Source of the DNA: Allobosea sp.
Lineage (GTDB): Bacteria > Pseudomonadota > Alphaproteobacteria > Rhizobiales > Beijerinckiaceae
Direction: 5' to 3'
NCBI RefSeq assembly: GCF_017308015.1
Contig: NZ_JAFKFW010000003.1
Coordinates: 186,001-250,000 of the forward strand
DNA: 64,000 nt
Positions 1 to 7,656 of the stretch are shown here, one piece after another. Within the stretch, counting starts at the first letter, position 1; each line of letters begins with the position of its first letter. The position numbers were made by a program, and so were the translations under genes. A model generated the notes under the pieces. That model did no database searches. It was given only the letters and a program-made list of their open reading frames with translations, and was not told the DNA's origin.

Positions 1-1535
1 TCGGCCAGCTTCACGAAGTCCGGAAGGGACTGCGAATAGCTCTCCGAATAGCGCCCGCCATGCAGCAATTCCTGCCACTGGCGCACCATGCCCATGTACT
101 CGTTGTTGAGGATGAAGATCTTCACCGGCAGCCGGTACTGCACTGCCGTCGACATCTCCTGCATGTTCATCAGGATGGAAGCCTCGCCGGCGACGTCGAT
201 GACCAGCGCCTTGGGGTGCTTCATCTGCACGCCGATGGCCGCCGGCAGGCCGTAGCCCATCGTGCCGAGACCGCCCGAGGTCATCCAGCGGTTCGGCTCC
301 TGGAACTGCAGATACTGCGCCGCCCACATCTGGTGCTGGCCGACTTCGGTCGTGATGTAGGTGTCGCGGTCCTTGGTCAGCGCATGAAGGCGCTCCAGCG
401 CGTATTGCGGCTTGATGATGGTGTCCGAGCGCTTGTAGCCGAGGCTCTTGCGGCCGCGCCAGCCCTCGATCTGCGTCCACCAGGCGGCGAGCGCGGTCTT
501 GTCCGGCTGGGCGCCGGTCTCGCGCCAGATCCGGACCATGTCCTCCAGCACATGGGCGCAGTCGCCGACGATGCCGATATCGACCTTGACCGTCTTGTTG
601 ATCGAGGACGGGTCGATGTCGATATGGATCTTCTTCGAGCGCGGCGAGAAGCCGTCGATGCGCCCGGTGATGCGGTCGTCGAAGCGCGCGCCGATATTGA
701 TCATGACGTCGCAGTCATGCATCGCGAGATTGGCCTCGTAGGTGCCGTGCATGCCGAGCATGCCGAGCCACTGCTTGTCCGCGGCCGGGAAGGCGCCGAG
801 CCCCATCAGGGTCGAGGTGACCGGGAAGCCGGTCAGACGCGCGAGTTCGCGCAGCAGCGCCGCGGCATGCGGGCCGGAATTGATCACGCCGCCGCCGGTA
901 TAGAACACCGGCCGCTTGGCGCCGGCGATCAGCTCGACCGCGGCCTTGATCTTGTTAAGGTCGCCCTTGACCACCGGGCGGTAGGTCTTGTGCTGGTTGT
1001 CGCGCGGGCGGCTATAGGCACCGGTCGCGAACTGGATGTCCTTGGGGATGTCGATCACGACCGGGCCCGGGCGGCCGTTGGCGGCGACGTAGAACGCCTC
1101 GTGCAGGATGCGCGGCAGGTCGTGGATGCTCTTCACCAGATAGTTGTGCTTGGTGCAGGAGCGGGTGATGCCGACCGTATCGCATTCCTGGAAGGCGTCT
1201 GAGCCGATCAGATGCGTCGGAACCTGACCGGTGATGACGACGAGCGGGATCGAGTCGAGCAGCGCGTCTGTCAGTCCGGTGACGGCATTGGTCGCGCCGG
1301 GGCCGGAGGTGACGAGCACGCAGCCGACCTTGCCGGGGCCGGAGCGGGCATAGCCTTCGGCGGCATGGACCGCGCCCTGCTCGTGGCGGACGAGAACGTG
1401 CTTGACCTTCTCCTGCTGGAAAATGGCGTCGTAGATCGGGAGTACGGCGCCGCCCGGATAACCGAACAGGTGCTCGACACCCTGATCCTGAAGCGCGCGG
1501 ACGACCATCTCGGCGCCGGTCATCATCTCGCTCAT
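1..1535 (-). CDS. ilvI: Acetolactate synthase large subunit, catalytic (3' end cut by window edge)
   Basis: Thiamine-diphosphate enzyme that joins two pyruvates to acetolactate, or pyruvate and 2-oxobutyrate to acetohydroxybutyrate, the first common step of valine, leucine and isoleucine synthesis. About 511 residues are present; the C-terminus and any ilvH small subunit lie outside. The start ATG follows AGGAGA by five bases. The N-terminal ThDP domain shows GYPGG near residue 26, RHEQGAVHAAEGYA with the catalytic Glu at about 52, and TSGPGATN near 76. The C-terminal ThDP domain shows VAGEASILMN near 449, where the usual Gly-Asp of the metal-binding motif is Gly-Glu, then NNEYMGMVRQW. An attenuator with a leader peptide precedes it. 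The family assignment is firm; ilvB or ilvG would be equally valid symbols. Confidence 0.95.
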   Translation of the reverse strand, partial: MSEMMTGAEMVVRALQDQGVEHLFGYPGGAVLPIYDAIFQQEKVKHVLVRHEQGAVHAAEGYARSGPGKVGCVLVTSGPGATNAVTGLTDALLDSIPLVVITGQVPTHLIGSDAFQECDTVGITRSCTKHNYLVKSIHDLPRILHEAFYVAANGRPGPVVIDIPKDIQFATGAYSRPRDNQHKTYRPVVKGDLNKIKAAVELIAGAKRPVFYTGGGVINSGPHAAALLRELARLTGFPVTSTLMGLGAFPAADKQWLGMLGMHGTYEANLAMHDCDVMINIGARFDDRITGRIDGFSPRSKKIHIDIDPSSINKTVKVDIGIVGDCAHVLEDMVRIWRETGAQPDKTALAAWWTQIEGWRGRKSLGYKRSDTIIKPQYALERLHALTKDRDTYITTEVGQHQMWAAQYLQFQEPNRWMTSGGLGTMGYGLPAAIGVQMKHPKALVIDVAGEASILMNMQEMSTAVQYRLPVKIFILNNEYMGMVRQWQELLHGGRYSESYSQSLPDFVKLA

Positions 1536-1582
1536 TACGCTCTCCTGCGGCTGGTCTTTTTGTCTGTCTGGAATGCGGGCAA

Positions 1583-1606
1583 TAAAAAAGGCCCTCGGAG
1601 GGGCCT
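1583..1606 (-). terminator. Attenuator terminator of the acetolactate synthase leader
   Basis: Read on the minus strand, a six-base stem AGGCCC/GGGCCT with a six-base loop is followed by six T residues, forming an intrinsic terminator between the leader peptide and the structural gene. Its left arm, with flanking bases (GGCCCCT), can instead pair with AGGGGCC located right at the leader stop codon. That gives mutually exclusive terminator and antiterminator folds, as expected for translation-coupled attenuation. Confidence 0.8.
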
Positions 1607-1650
1607 GGGCGTGCGCTGGCGTCGGGGACGCCCGGTTCGAAAACCGGCCC

Positions 1651-1695
1651 CTACCAGCGCACCTCTACGAGAATAAGCTTGCGCATTGCGCTCAT
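1651..1695 (-). CDS. Leader peptide MSAMRKLILVEVRW of the acetolactate synthase attenuator
   Basis: A 14-codon ORF ending in TAG, with five branched-chain residues in its last eight codons (Leu-Ile-Leu-Val-Glu-Val-Arg-Trp). AAGGA lies just before the first ATG; a second in-frame ATG at 1686 is an alternative start. Regulatory codons cluster directly before the first arm of the antiterminator pairing. It is too short for ordinary gene callers. The composition and position make a control peptide far more likely than a functional protein. Confidence 0.75.
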   Translation of the reverse strand: MSAMRKLILVEVRW

Positions 1696-1712
1696 GTTCC
1701 TTGACGAAAGTT

Positions 1713-1746
1713 GCCGAACGCTAACGGAGGGCACGCAACCGGTCAA
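1713..1746 (-). promoter_or_regulatory. Probable sigma-70 promoter of the ilv leader
   Basis: On the minus strand TTGACC (1741-1746) is followed after about 16-17 bases by TTAGCG/TAGCGT, an acceptable weak -10, placing transcription start some 20 bases before the leader peptide. The -35 is good and the -10 is poor, so the exact start is uncertain. Confidence 0.45.
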
Positions 1747-1859
1747 GCATTAACATGGTCACGAGCAGCCATTCGTCCGGTCCGGAAAATGCCATGCCCC
1801 AAGGGAACACTTTTTCAATCCGTCGGCCCTAGCGTGAGCGCGCTCGAACCGGGACGTAA

Positions 1860-3323
1860 ATGTATTACGAAGTCCACACCGAGAATATCGCGTCACGCGG
1901 ACACGCGCCGGAGATCGCCCAGATCCTGCGCCGCTTCGCGCTCCATCGCCGCGACGGTGAAACCGCGAGCTATGAAGAACTCTCCGCCGCGCTCCTGCCG
2001 GATTTCGGTCAGGACCTGATGATCCTGGAACCGACCGCCGACGGCGATTATCGCTGGCTGCATTTCGGGCGCGACATCATCCGCTATTCCGGCGCGAACC
2101 GCCTCGGTCAGCGCCTGTCCGGCATGCGCGAGCGCGTCGCCCGCTTCTCGATCGACAGTTTCGACCAGGCCCTGGCCGAGGATCGGCCGCTTTATACCGT
2201 CCATCGATCGAGCGATACGGTGCGCGTCGCACTGTGGGAGCGTCTCGTCATGCCGACCGTGACGCGCGACGGACGCCACCTCATCGTCGCTTTCAGCCGG
2301 CCGCTGCAATTCCGCGAAGACCTGCTCAATGCCGTGCTCGAAAGCTCGCCCAGCGGCATCGTCGCTCTGCGCGCCATCCGCGACACGGCTGGCCAGATCG
2401 AACAGGCCGTCGTCGTCACCGCCAACCGGCGCGCGGCCGAGCTGATCGGGCGTCCGGAGACCGATCTGCTCGACACCGATGGCCGCGAGAGCCTGCCCTT
2501 CCTGTCCGATCCGTCGATCTGGCGCCGTTGCCTTTATGCCATCGACCTGCAGCGCGCGGACATGCTCGAGGTCTCCTTCACGCATGATGGCGCGACGAAT
2601 TGGCTGAAGGTCGCGGTCGCCCCGCTCGGCGACGGGCTGCTGCTGACGCTGACGGATATCACCGACCTCACGGTCGCCAACCAGACCCTGCAGATGCGCG
2701 CCGCCACGCTGGCGCTCGAGATCGGCCGCGAACGGGCGACCCGCCGCGCGCTCTCCGAAGAGATCGGCCTGCGCGAGGAACGCGAGAAGGAACTGCGCCG
2801 CCTCGCGGAGGAAGACCCGTTGACGGCACTGCTCAACCGCCGCTCCTTCACCGACAAGGCAAATGCCGCAATCGTGGCGAGCGAGGCGGAAGGCACCGAT
2901 ATCGCCCTCATCATCGTCGACCTCGACCATTTCAAGCAGGTCAACGATACCTATGGCCACCCGGCTGGCGACGCGGTGATCCGCGCCTTTGCCGATCTGC
3001 TGCTCGGCCAGCTCCGCAACGAACGCAATCTCGTCGGCCGCTTCGGTGGCGAGGAATTCGGCATCCTTCTGCAGGGCTGCGACCTCGCCTCCGCCATCGC
3101 GAGCGCTCGCCAGATCCAGGACGCCCTGCTCACCCGCTCGATGCCGGTTTCCGAAACCCTGGCTCTCAAGGTGACCGCGAGCCTCGGCGTCGCCACGCTT
3201 CAGCCCGGGGAGGCGCTGGCATCCCTGACGGCCCGCGCCGACCAGGCGCTCTATCGCGCCAAGAACGAAGGCCGCAACCGGCTTGGCCTCGCCGAACCCG
3301 TTTCCGTCGCCGCAGCAGCCTGA
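1860..3323 (+). CDS. PAS-like sensor diguanylate cyclase (GGDEF)
   Basis: A 487-residue predicted cytosolic enzyme making cyclic di-GMP from two GTP. Residues about 20-150 form an N-terminal region with no recognised motif; a PAS-like fold starts near LLNAVLESSPSGIV (155-168) and ends near 275; a charged helical linker (about 276-316) resembles the signalling helices that join PAS to GGDEF. The GGDEF domain runs from DPLTALLNRRSF (319-330) to the end, with active-site GGEEF at 396-400. The allosteric RxxD inhibition site is absent: the six bases' worth of residues before the motif read NLVGRF preceded by NER. No transmembrane segment is visible. It is monocistronic, with no strong ribosome-binding site at the chosen ATG. 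Confidence 0.9.
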   Translation: MYYEVHTENIASRGHAPEIAQILRRFALHRRDGETASYEELSAALLPDFGQDLMILEPTADGDYRWLHFGRDIIRYSGANRLGQRLSGMRERVARFSIDSFDQALAEDRPLYTVHRSSDTVRVALWERLVMPTVTRDGRHLIVAFSRPLQFREDLLNAVLESSPSGIVALRAIRDTAGQIEQAVVVTANRRAAELIGRPETDLLDTDGRESLPFLSDPSIWRRCLYAIDLQRADMLEVSFTHDGATNWLKVAVAPLGDGLLLTLTDITDLTVANQTLQMRAATLALEIGRERATRRALSEEIGLREEREKELRRLAEEDPLTALLNRRSFTDKANAAIVASEAEGTDIALIIVDLDHFKQVNDTYGHPAGDAVIRAFADLLLGQLRNERNLVGRFGGEEFGILLQGCDLASAIASARQIQDALLTRSMPVSETLALKVTASLGVATLQPGEALASLTARADQALYRAKNEGRNRLGLAEPVSVAAAA

Positions 3324-3415
3324 GCGTCAATCGCCCGTCGGAAGCATGAGCCCGTTTCCTGAGAAGCCGCGTCGGCTTGTCCTCAGGACGAGGGCTTGCG
3401 GAACCTCCGGACCAG

Positions 3416-4345
3416 TCATCGGTCTCCAAGCCGCCGCGCCGCAATCTCCAGCGCGGCCGCGGGCGCAACCGCTTCCCAGCCATCCATCTGGTGGCGGAAC
3501 CACGTCACCTGCCGCTTGGCATAGGCGCGCGTATCGGCCTGGCCGCGCCGGATCGCCTCCTCGAGGGTGATCTCGCCGTCGAGATAGGCGATCAGGCCGG
3601 GTACGCCATGGGCGCGCATAATCGGCAGCAGAGGATCGAGCCCCCGTCGCTTCAAGCGCACCACCTCGTCGAGCGCGCCCTCACCCATCATCGCCTCGAA
3701 GCGCCGGTCGATCCGCTCCTTCACCGCCGCGCGGTCGGGATACACGAAGAGCCGCAGCGTCGGCACATCGCCCAGCGGCCCCGGCTCGCGCTCGCCCTGG
3801 AAACTCGCCAGCGAGCGCCCCGTCGCCCGGAAAACCTCCAGCGCCCGCATGATCCGCATTCGGTCGCTGGGCCGCAATCGCTCCGCCATGGCGGGATCGC
3901 AGGCCGCAAGCTCGGCGTGGAGCGCAGCCGTCTCGTGCCCCTCGGCATAGGCCCGAAAGGCGGCACGAACATCTTCCGGAACCGGCGGCATCGCCGAAAA
4001 GCCTTCGGTGACGGCCTTGAAATAGAGGCCGGTGCCGCCGACCAGGATCGGCAGCGAGCCATTCGCGCGCAGCTCTTCAAGCAGCATCGTCACATCGGCG
4101 GCATAGCGCATCGCCGAATAATTGACGGCACCGTCGACATGCCCATAGAGGCGATGCGGCACCATCGCCTCCTCCGCCTCGCTCGGCCGGGCAGAGAGGA
4201 TGCGCAGGTCGGCATAGACCTGCATGGAATCGGCGTTGACGACGGTTCCGCCGGTGCGGCGCGCGATCTCGATCGCCAGCGCGGACTTGCCGCTTGCGGT
4301 CGGACCTGCGATGAGCACCGCGCCGAATTGCCTTTCCGCCTTCAC
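3416..4345 (-). CDS. miaA: tRNA dimethylallyltransferase
   Basis: Transfers a dimethylallyl group from DMAPP to A37 of tRNAs reading UNN codons, the first step to ms2i6A. The P-loop GPTASGKS spans residues 14-21, followed by DSMQVY (39-44) and GGTGLYFKA. The chosen GTG start at 4345 has AGGA five to six bases upstream and gives 309 residues, the usual family length; an in-frame GTG at 4357 is possible. The gene is divergent from serB with only 12 bases between start codons, so the promoters of each must lie inside the other's coding sequence. Confidence 0.95.
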   Translation of the reverse strand: MKAERQFGAVLIAGPTASGKSALAIEIARRTGGTVVNADSMQVYADLRILSARPSEAEEAMVPHRLYGHVDGAVNYSAMRYAADVTMLLEELRANGSLPILVGGTGLYFKAVTEGFSAMPPVPEDVRAAFRAYAEGHETAALHAELAACDPAMAERLRPSDRMRIMRALEVFRATGRSLASFQGEREPGPLGDVPTLRLFVYPDRAAVKERIDRRFEAMMGEGALDEVVRLKRRGLDPLLPIMRAHGVPGLIAYLDGEITLEEAIRRGQADTRAYAKRQVTWFRHQMDGWEAVAPAAALEIAARRLGDR

Positions 4346-4357
4346 CCGGTTCCTCAC

Positions 4358-5245
4358 ATGCTCGTCGCCACACTCGTATCCGCCCACGGCCAGGCGCTCG
4401 TCGGCGACGCCCTGCTCGCCCGCCTCGCCTGCGCGGTGCCCGGAATTACCCGCACAGCCATGCTCGATGGCGCGATCGCCGCCGACCTCTTCGCGGAAGC
4501 GGTCGACGCGCGCAAGCTCGAAGCCGATATCCGGGCCTCGCTGGAAGGCGCCGCGATCGACATCATCGTCCAGCCGGCCGCGACGCGCCGCAAGGCGCTG
4601 TTCCTCGCCGACATGGATTCGACCATGATCGGCCAGGAATGCATCGACGAGCTCGCCGCCTTCGTCGGCCTCAAGGAGCATGTCGCCGCCATCACCGAGC
4701 GCGCCATGCGCGGCGAGATCGATTTCGAGCCGGCCCTGCGCGAGCGCGTCGCCCTGCTGAAGGGCGTGCCGCTCTCCGTCGTCGGCGAGATCATCCGTGA
4801 CCGCATCACGCTGACGCCGGGCGGGCGCGCACTCGTCCGGACCATGCGGGCCAATGGCGGCTACACAGCCTTGGTCTCGGGCGGCTTCACCGTCTTCACC
4901 GGGCCGATCGGCCAGACCATCGGCTTCGACGAGCACCGCTCCAACACGCTGCTCGCCAGTGACGGCATCCTGACCGGCACGGTCGCCGATCCGATCCTCG
5001 GGAAGCAGGCCAAGCTCGATGCGCTCGTCGAACTGCGCGCCCGCTTCAAGCTGGTACCGGAGCAGACCATGGCTGTCGGCGACGGCGCCAACGATCTCGC
5101 CATGCTCGGCGAAGCCGGGTTGGGCGCGGCCTTCCGCGCCAAGCCGGCAGTCGCTGCGGCCGCCGACGCCCGGCTCGACCATGCCGACCTCACCGCCCTG
5201 CTCTACGCCCAGGGCTACACGGGCAGCGAGATCGTCCGGGGCTGA
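4358..5245 (+). CDS. serB: Phosphoserine phosphatase
   Basis: HAD-superfamily phosphatase for the last step of serine synthesis, L-phosphoserine to L-serine. 295 residues: an N-terminal ACT-like region (1-75), then nucleophile motif DMDST at 85-89, SGGFTVFT in the middle (motif II) and VGDGANDLAML (motif III/IV) near the C-terminus. A much longer frame runs upstream, but homology begins at this ATG, and upstream residues are antisense to miaA. There is no clear Shine-Dalgarno sequence before it. Ends exactly one base before the stop of the convergent cupin gene. Confidence 0.95.
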   Translation: MLVATLVSAHGQALVGDALLARLACAVPGITRTAMLDGAIAADLFAEAVDARKLEADIRASLEGAAIDIIVQPAATRRKALFLADMDSTMIGQECIDELAAFVGLKEHVAAITERAMRGEIDFEPALRERVALLKGVPLSVVGEIIRDRITLTPGGRALVRTMRANGGYTALVSGGFTVFTGPIGQTIGFDEHRSNTLLASDGILTGTVADPILGKQAKLDALVELRARFKLVPEQTMAVGDGANDLAMLGEAGLGAAFRAKPAVAAAADARLDHADLTALLYAQGYTGSEIVRG

Positions 5246-5587
5246 TCAGTCGACGATAAAGAGCTTCGCGCCGGTCTTCGTCGCGGAGCGATGCGCCTCG
5301 GCATTGTCGGCGACCTGATAGCTCATCCCCGCCTTGAGCGGCAGCACCCGGCCATCCACCAGCGTGGTCTCCATCTCGCCTTCGAGGCACAGAATGATGT
5401 GTCCCTTCGAGCACCAGTGATCGGCGACATAGCCCGGCGAATACTCGACCATCCGCACGCGGATGCGGTTGCCCTCGGGTCCGAAATACTGGACGCGCCA
5501 GATGGCTTCGCCGCTGTCGCCGGCATGGTGCTCGACGGGAATGGTCGACCAGTCGGTGGTGACGAAGGGGATTTCGCTGATCTTCAT
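5246..5587 (-). CDS. DHCW-motif cupin fold protein
   Basis: A 113-residue single-domain cupin. The signature-like DHWCSKGHIILCLEGE lies in the first beta-strand motif near residues 60-75, and a second cupin motif follows around GMSYQVADNAEAHRS. The chosen ATG (M-K-I-S-E-I) is preceded by GGAGA with five bases of spacing; the longer frame upstream lacks such a site. Small cupins of this kind are conserved in proteobacteria but their substrate is unknown. Converges on serB with no gap. Confidence 0.8.
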   Translation of the reverse strand: MKISEIPFVTTDWSTIPVEHHAGDSGEAIWRVQYFGPEGNRIRVRMVEYSPGYVADHWCSKGHIILCLEGEMETTLVDGRVLPLKAGMSYQVADNAEAHRSATKTGAKLFIVD

Positions 5588-5699
5588 CTCGGTCTCTCCG
5601 GGGCCGGCCTGCTCAGATGCGAAGCCAGCAAGCTCTAGCCGCCTTCTGTCCCTCCACGCCAGCATCGGCGTCTCACCGCCGGTCTGCGGCTAGAACATG

Positions 5700-5730
5700 A
5701 AAAAGGGCGGTCCGACACGGACCGCCCTTC
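5700..5730 (-). terminator. Intrinsic terminator downstream of degP
   Basis: Arms AAGGGCGGTCCG and CGGACCGCCCTT form a perfect 12-bp stem with a three-base loop; on the minus strand it is followed by a run of T. It sits 24 bases beyond the degP stop codon and would end the thyA-to-degP transcript block. Confidence 0.85.
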
Positions 5731-5753
5731 GCATTCTGCCGTTACCGGCGATC

Positions 5754-7271
5754 TCAGTTCATCGACACCGCGACGAAGCGAACCTCGCCCTGGCCGTTCG
5801 AGACGAGCAGGAGAGCGGACTTCTTGCCCTCCTTCTTCAGCGCGTCGAGGCGCTTGGTCACGTCCTGCGGCGCGTTGACCGGCTCCTGGCCGACCTCGAC
5901 GATCAATTCGCCGACGAGGATGCGCTTGTCGGCGGCGTTCGAATTGGCGTCGACCTTGGTGATGACCACGCCCTTCAGGCCATCCTTGATCGAATAGCGC
6001 TTCCGGAGTTCGTCCGTCTGCGGTGAGAACTCGAGGCCGAGCGCGCTGGTCACCGCCGGCTTGGCCGGCTCCGCCGTCGGCTTGTTCGCAGAGGCGGACT
6101 GGACCTTCTCGCCATCTTCGAGGCGGCCGAGCTTCACCGTCTTGATCTCTTCCTTGCCCTTGCGGATGATCGCGATCGGCACGTCCTTGCCCACCGGCGT
6201 CGCGGCGACGATACGCGGCAGATCGCGCGAATCCTTCACGTCCTTGCCGTCGAACTTGACGATCACGTCACCGGTCTCGAGGCCGGCCGGCTTGGCCGGG
6301 CCCTTCTCGTCGATACCGGCGACGAGCGCGCCGCGCGCCGCGCCGAGGCCGAGTGCCTCCGCGGTAGCGTCGTCGACGGTCTGGATGCGCACGCCGAGCC
6401 AGCCGCGCCGGGTCTCGCCGAATTCCTTGAGCTGTTCGACGATGTTGGTCGCCAGCGTCGACGGCACGGCAAAGCCGATGCCGACCGAGCCGCCCGTCGG
6501 CGACAGGATCGCCGTGTTGATGCCGATGACCTCGCCGGCCATGTTGAACAGCGGGCCGCCCGAGTTGCCCTTGTTGATGGCCGCGTCGGTCTGGATATAG
6601 GTGTCGTACGGACCCTGGCTGATGTCGCGGTTGCGGGCGGAGACGATGCCCGAGGAGACCGAACCGCCCAGTCCGAACGGGTTGCCGATCGCCATCACGG
6701 GGTCACCGATCCGCATCTTGTCGGAATCGCCGAACTTGACCGCCGGCAGCGGCTTGTCGTGCTTCACGCGGAGCACGGCGAGATCGACCTTGCTGTCCTT
6801 GCCGATCACCTCGGCCTTGAGCCTCAGACCGTCGTTGAAGACCACCGTGATCTCATTGGCGTCGCCGATCACGTGGTTGTTGGTGACGACGATGCCGGAG
6901 GGATCGACCACGAAGCCCGAGCCGGCGGATTGCGAGCGGCGCTGCTGCGGCGCCTGGCGCTCGCCCTGCTGGTTGCGGCGGTTGAAGAATTCCTCGAACA
7001 GGTCGCCAAAGGGCGTGTCCGGGCCGAGCTGCGGCAATTGCGGCAGGTTGCGGCCCTTGGTGTCGTTGGTGGTGACGGCCGCGATGTTGACCACCGCCGG
7101 CATGACCTTGTCGACGAGATCGGCGAGCGAGGTCTGTCCCTGAAGGAGCGGCGTATTGGCCTGCGCATGCCCCGGCGCCAGCACCGGCGACGCCAGCAGC
7201 GCGAGTCCGGCGACGCCGGCAGCGAGAGCGATGCGGACAGGCCTGGCTGCGGAAAGGGTGTTCGATGCCAT
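5754..7271 (-). CDS. degP: Periplasmic serine endoprotease, Do/HtrA family
   Basis: Degrades and chaperones misfolded envelope proteins. The chosen ATG (M-A-S-N) has GAGGA five bases upstream and gives 505 residues; an ATG 12 bases earlier is possible. A signal peptide is clear (basic start, hydrophobic 13-30, AQA near 38). The catalytic triad is His133 (TNNHVI), Asp163 (KVDLAVL) and Ser237 (GNSGGP). Two PDZ domains follow, around 295-385 and 420-500. It is the last gene of the hflK-hflC-DUF2065-degP group, a known alphaproteobacterial arrangement linking FtsH control to envelope stress. Direct repeats upstream (7389-7450) may be regulator sites. Confidence 0.95.
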   Translation of the reverse strand: MASNTLSAARPVRIALAAGVAGLALLASPVLAPGHAQANTPLLQGQTSLADLVDKVMPAVVNIAAVTTNDTKGRNLPQLPQLGPDTPFGDLFEEFFNRRNQQGERQAPQQRRSQSAGSGFVVDPSGIVVTNNHVIGDANEITVVFNDGLRLKAEVIGKDSKVDLAVLRVKHDKPLPAVKFGDSDKMRIGDPVMAIGNPFGLGGSVSSGIVSARNRDISQGPYDTYIQTDAAINKGNSGGPLFNMAGEVIGINTAILSPTGGSVGIGFAVPSTLATNIVEQLKEFGETRRGWLGVRIQTVDDATAEALGLGAARGALVAGIDEKGPAKPAGLETGDVIVKFDGKDVKDSRDLPRIVAATPVGKDVPIAIIRKGKEEIKTVKLGRLEDGEKVQSASANKPTAEPAKPAVTSALGLEFSPQTDELRKRYSIKDGLKGVVITKVDANSNAADKRILVGELIVEVGQEPVNAPQDVTKRLDALKKEGKKSALLLVSNGQGEVRFVAVSMN

Positions 7272-7388
7272 AGGGGTCCTCATGTTCGGAAGAATGCGGG
7301 CCGGTCGATGCAGGCGCGCGCGCCCGGTGCCGCGAGGCAAGCGGACGCGCCCGATGATTGAACTCCGAAATGCGGCGGAAGGGCGACG

Positions 7389-7450
7389 CACGATCATGTC
7401 ATCGAACACGATCATGTGCCTGCCCCCATGTCTACTGCGCCGATGTCTAC
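7389..7450 (-). promoter_or_regulatory. Two direct-repeat pairs upstream of degP
   Basis: CACGATCATGT occurs at 7389-7399 and again at 7407-7417 (18-base period), and ATGTCTAC occurs at 7428-7435 and 7443-7450 (15-base period, overlapping the DUF2065 stop). Tandem sites of this type are typical of response-regulator binding, but no known consensus was recognised, so the role is inferred from position only. Confidence 0.35.
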
Positions 7451-7638
7451 CAGACGCCGCGCGCGACCCAGACCAGGATCACGCCCAGCACCGCCGAACC
7501 GATGCCGATGAGCCGCATCCGGTCCGGCGGAGTTTCCGCCGCGCTGCGCAGGGCATCCTTCGCCAGATGCGGGATCGCGGCGAAGAGAATGCCCTCGATA
7601 GCGAAGACCAGGCCGAGCGCCGCGACGAAATCAAGCAT
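7447..7638 (-). CDS. DUF2065 small inner-membrane protein
   Basis: A 63-residue protein with two hydrophobic helices (about 1-22 and 41-60) joined by a short polar loop containing RMRLIGIGS. It matches the DUF2065 (YjeT-like) family by length, topology and by its place directly after hflC, where the family is usually found. It begins 18 bases after the hflC stop and precedes degP. Biochemical function is unknown; membership of the FtsH-modulator operon suggests a role at the same membrane complex. Confidence 0.85.
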   Translation of the reverse strand: MLDFVAALGLVFAIEGILFAAIPHLAKDALRSAAETPPDRMRLIGIGSAVLGVILVWVARGVW

Positions 7639-7656
7639 CCGCGTCGCCCGCCATGA

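Larger units (their letters stand above)
1583..1695 (-). promoter_or_regulatory. Branched-chain amino-acid attenuator leader region
   Basis: Transcribed leader containing a short peptide ORF, a perfect nine-base pairing between GTGCGCTGG (the last sense codons of the peptide) and CCAGCGCAC just before the terminator, an internal CCGGTT-TTCG-AACCGG hairpin, and a terminator. Ribosome stalling at the Leu-Ile-Leu-Val codons would free the segment that pairs with the terminator's left arm. The base pairing is seen directly; the regulatory logic is inferred from known ilv/leu attenuators of proteobacteria. Confidence 0.75.
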
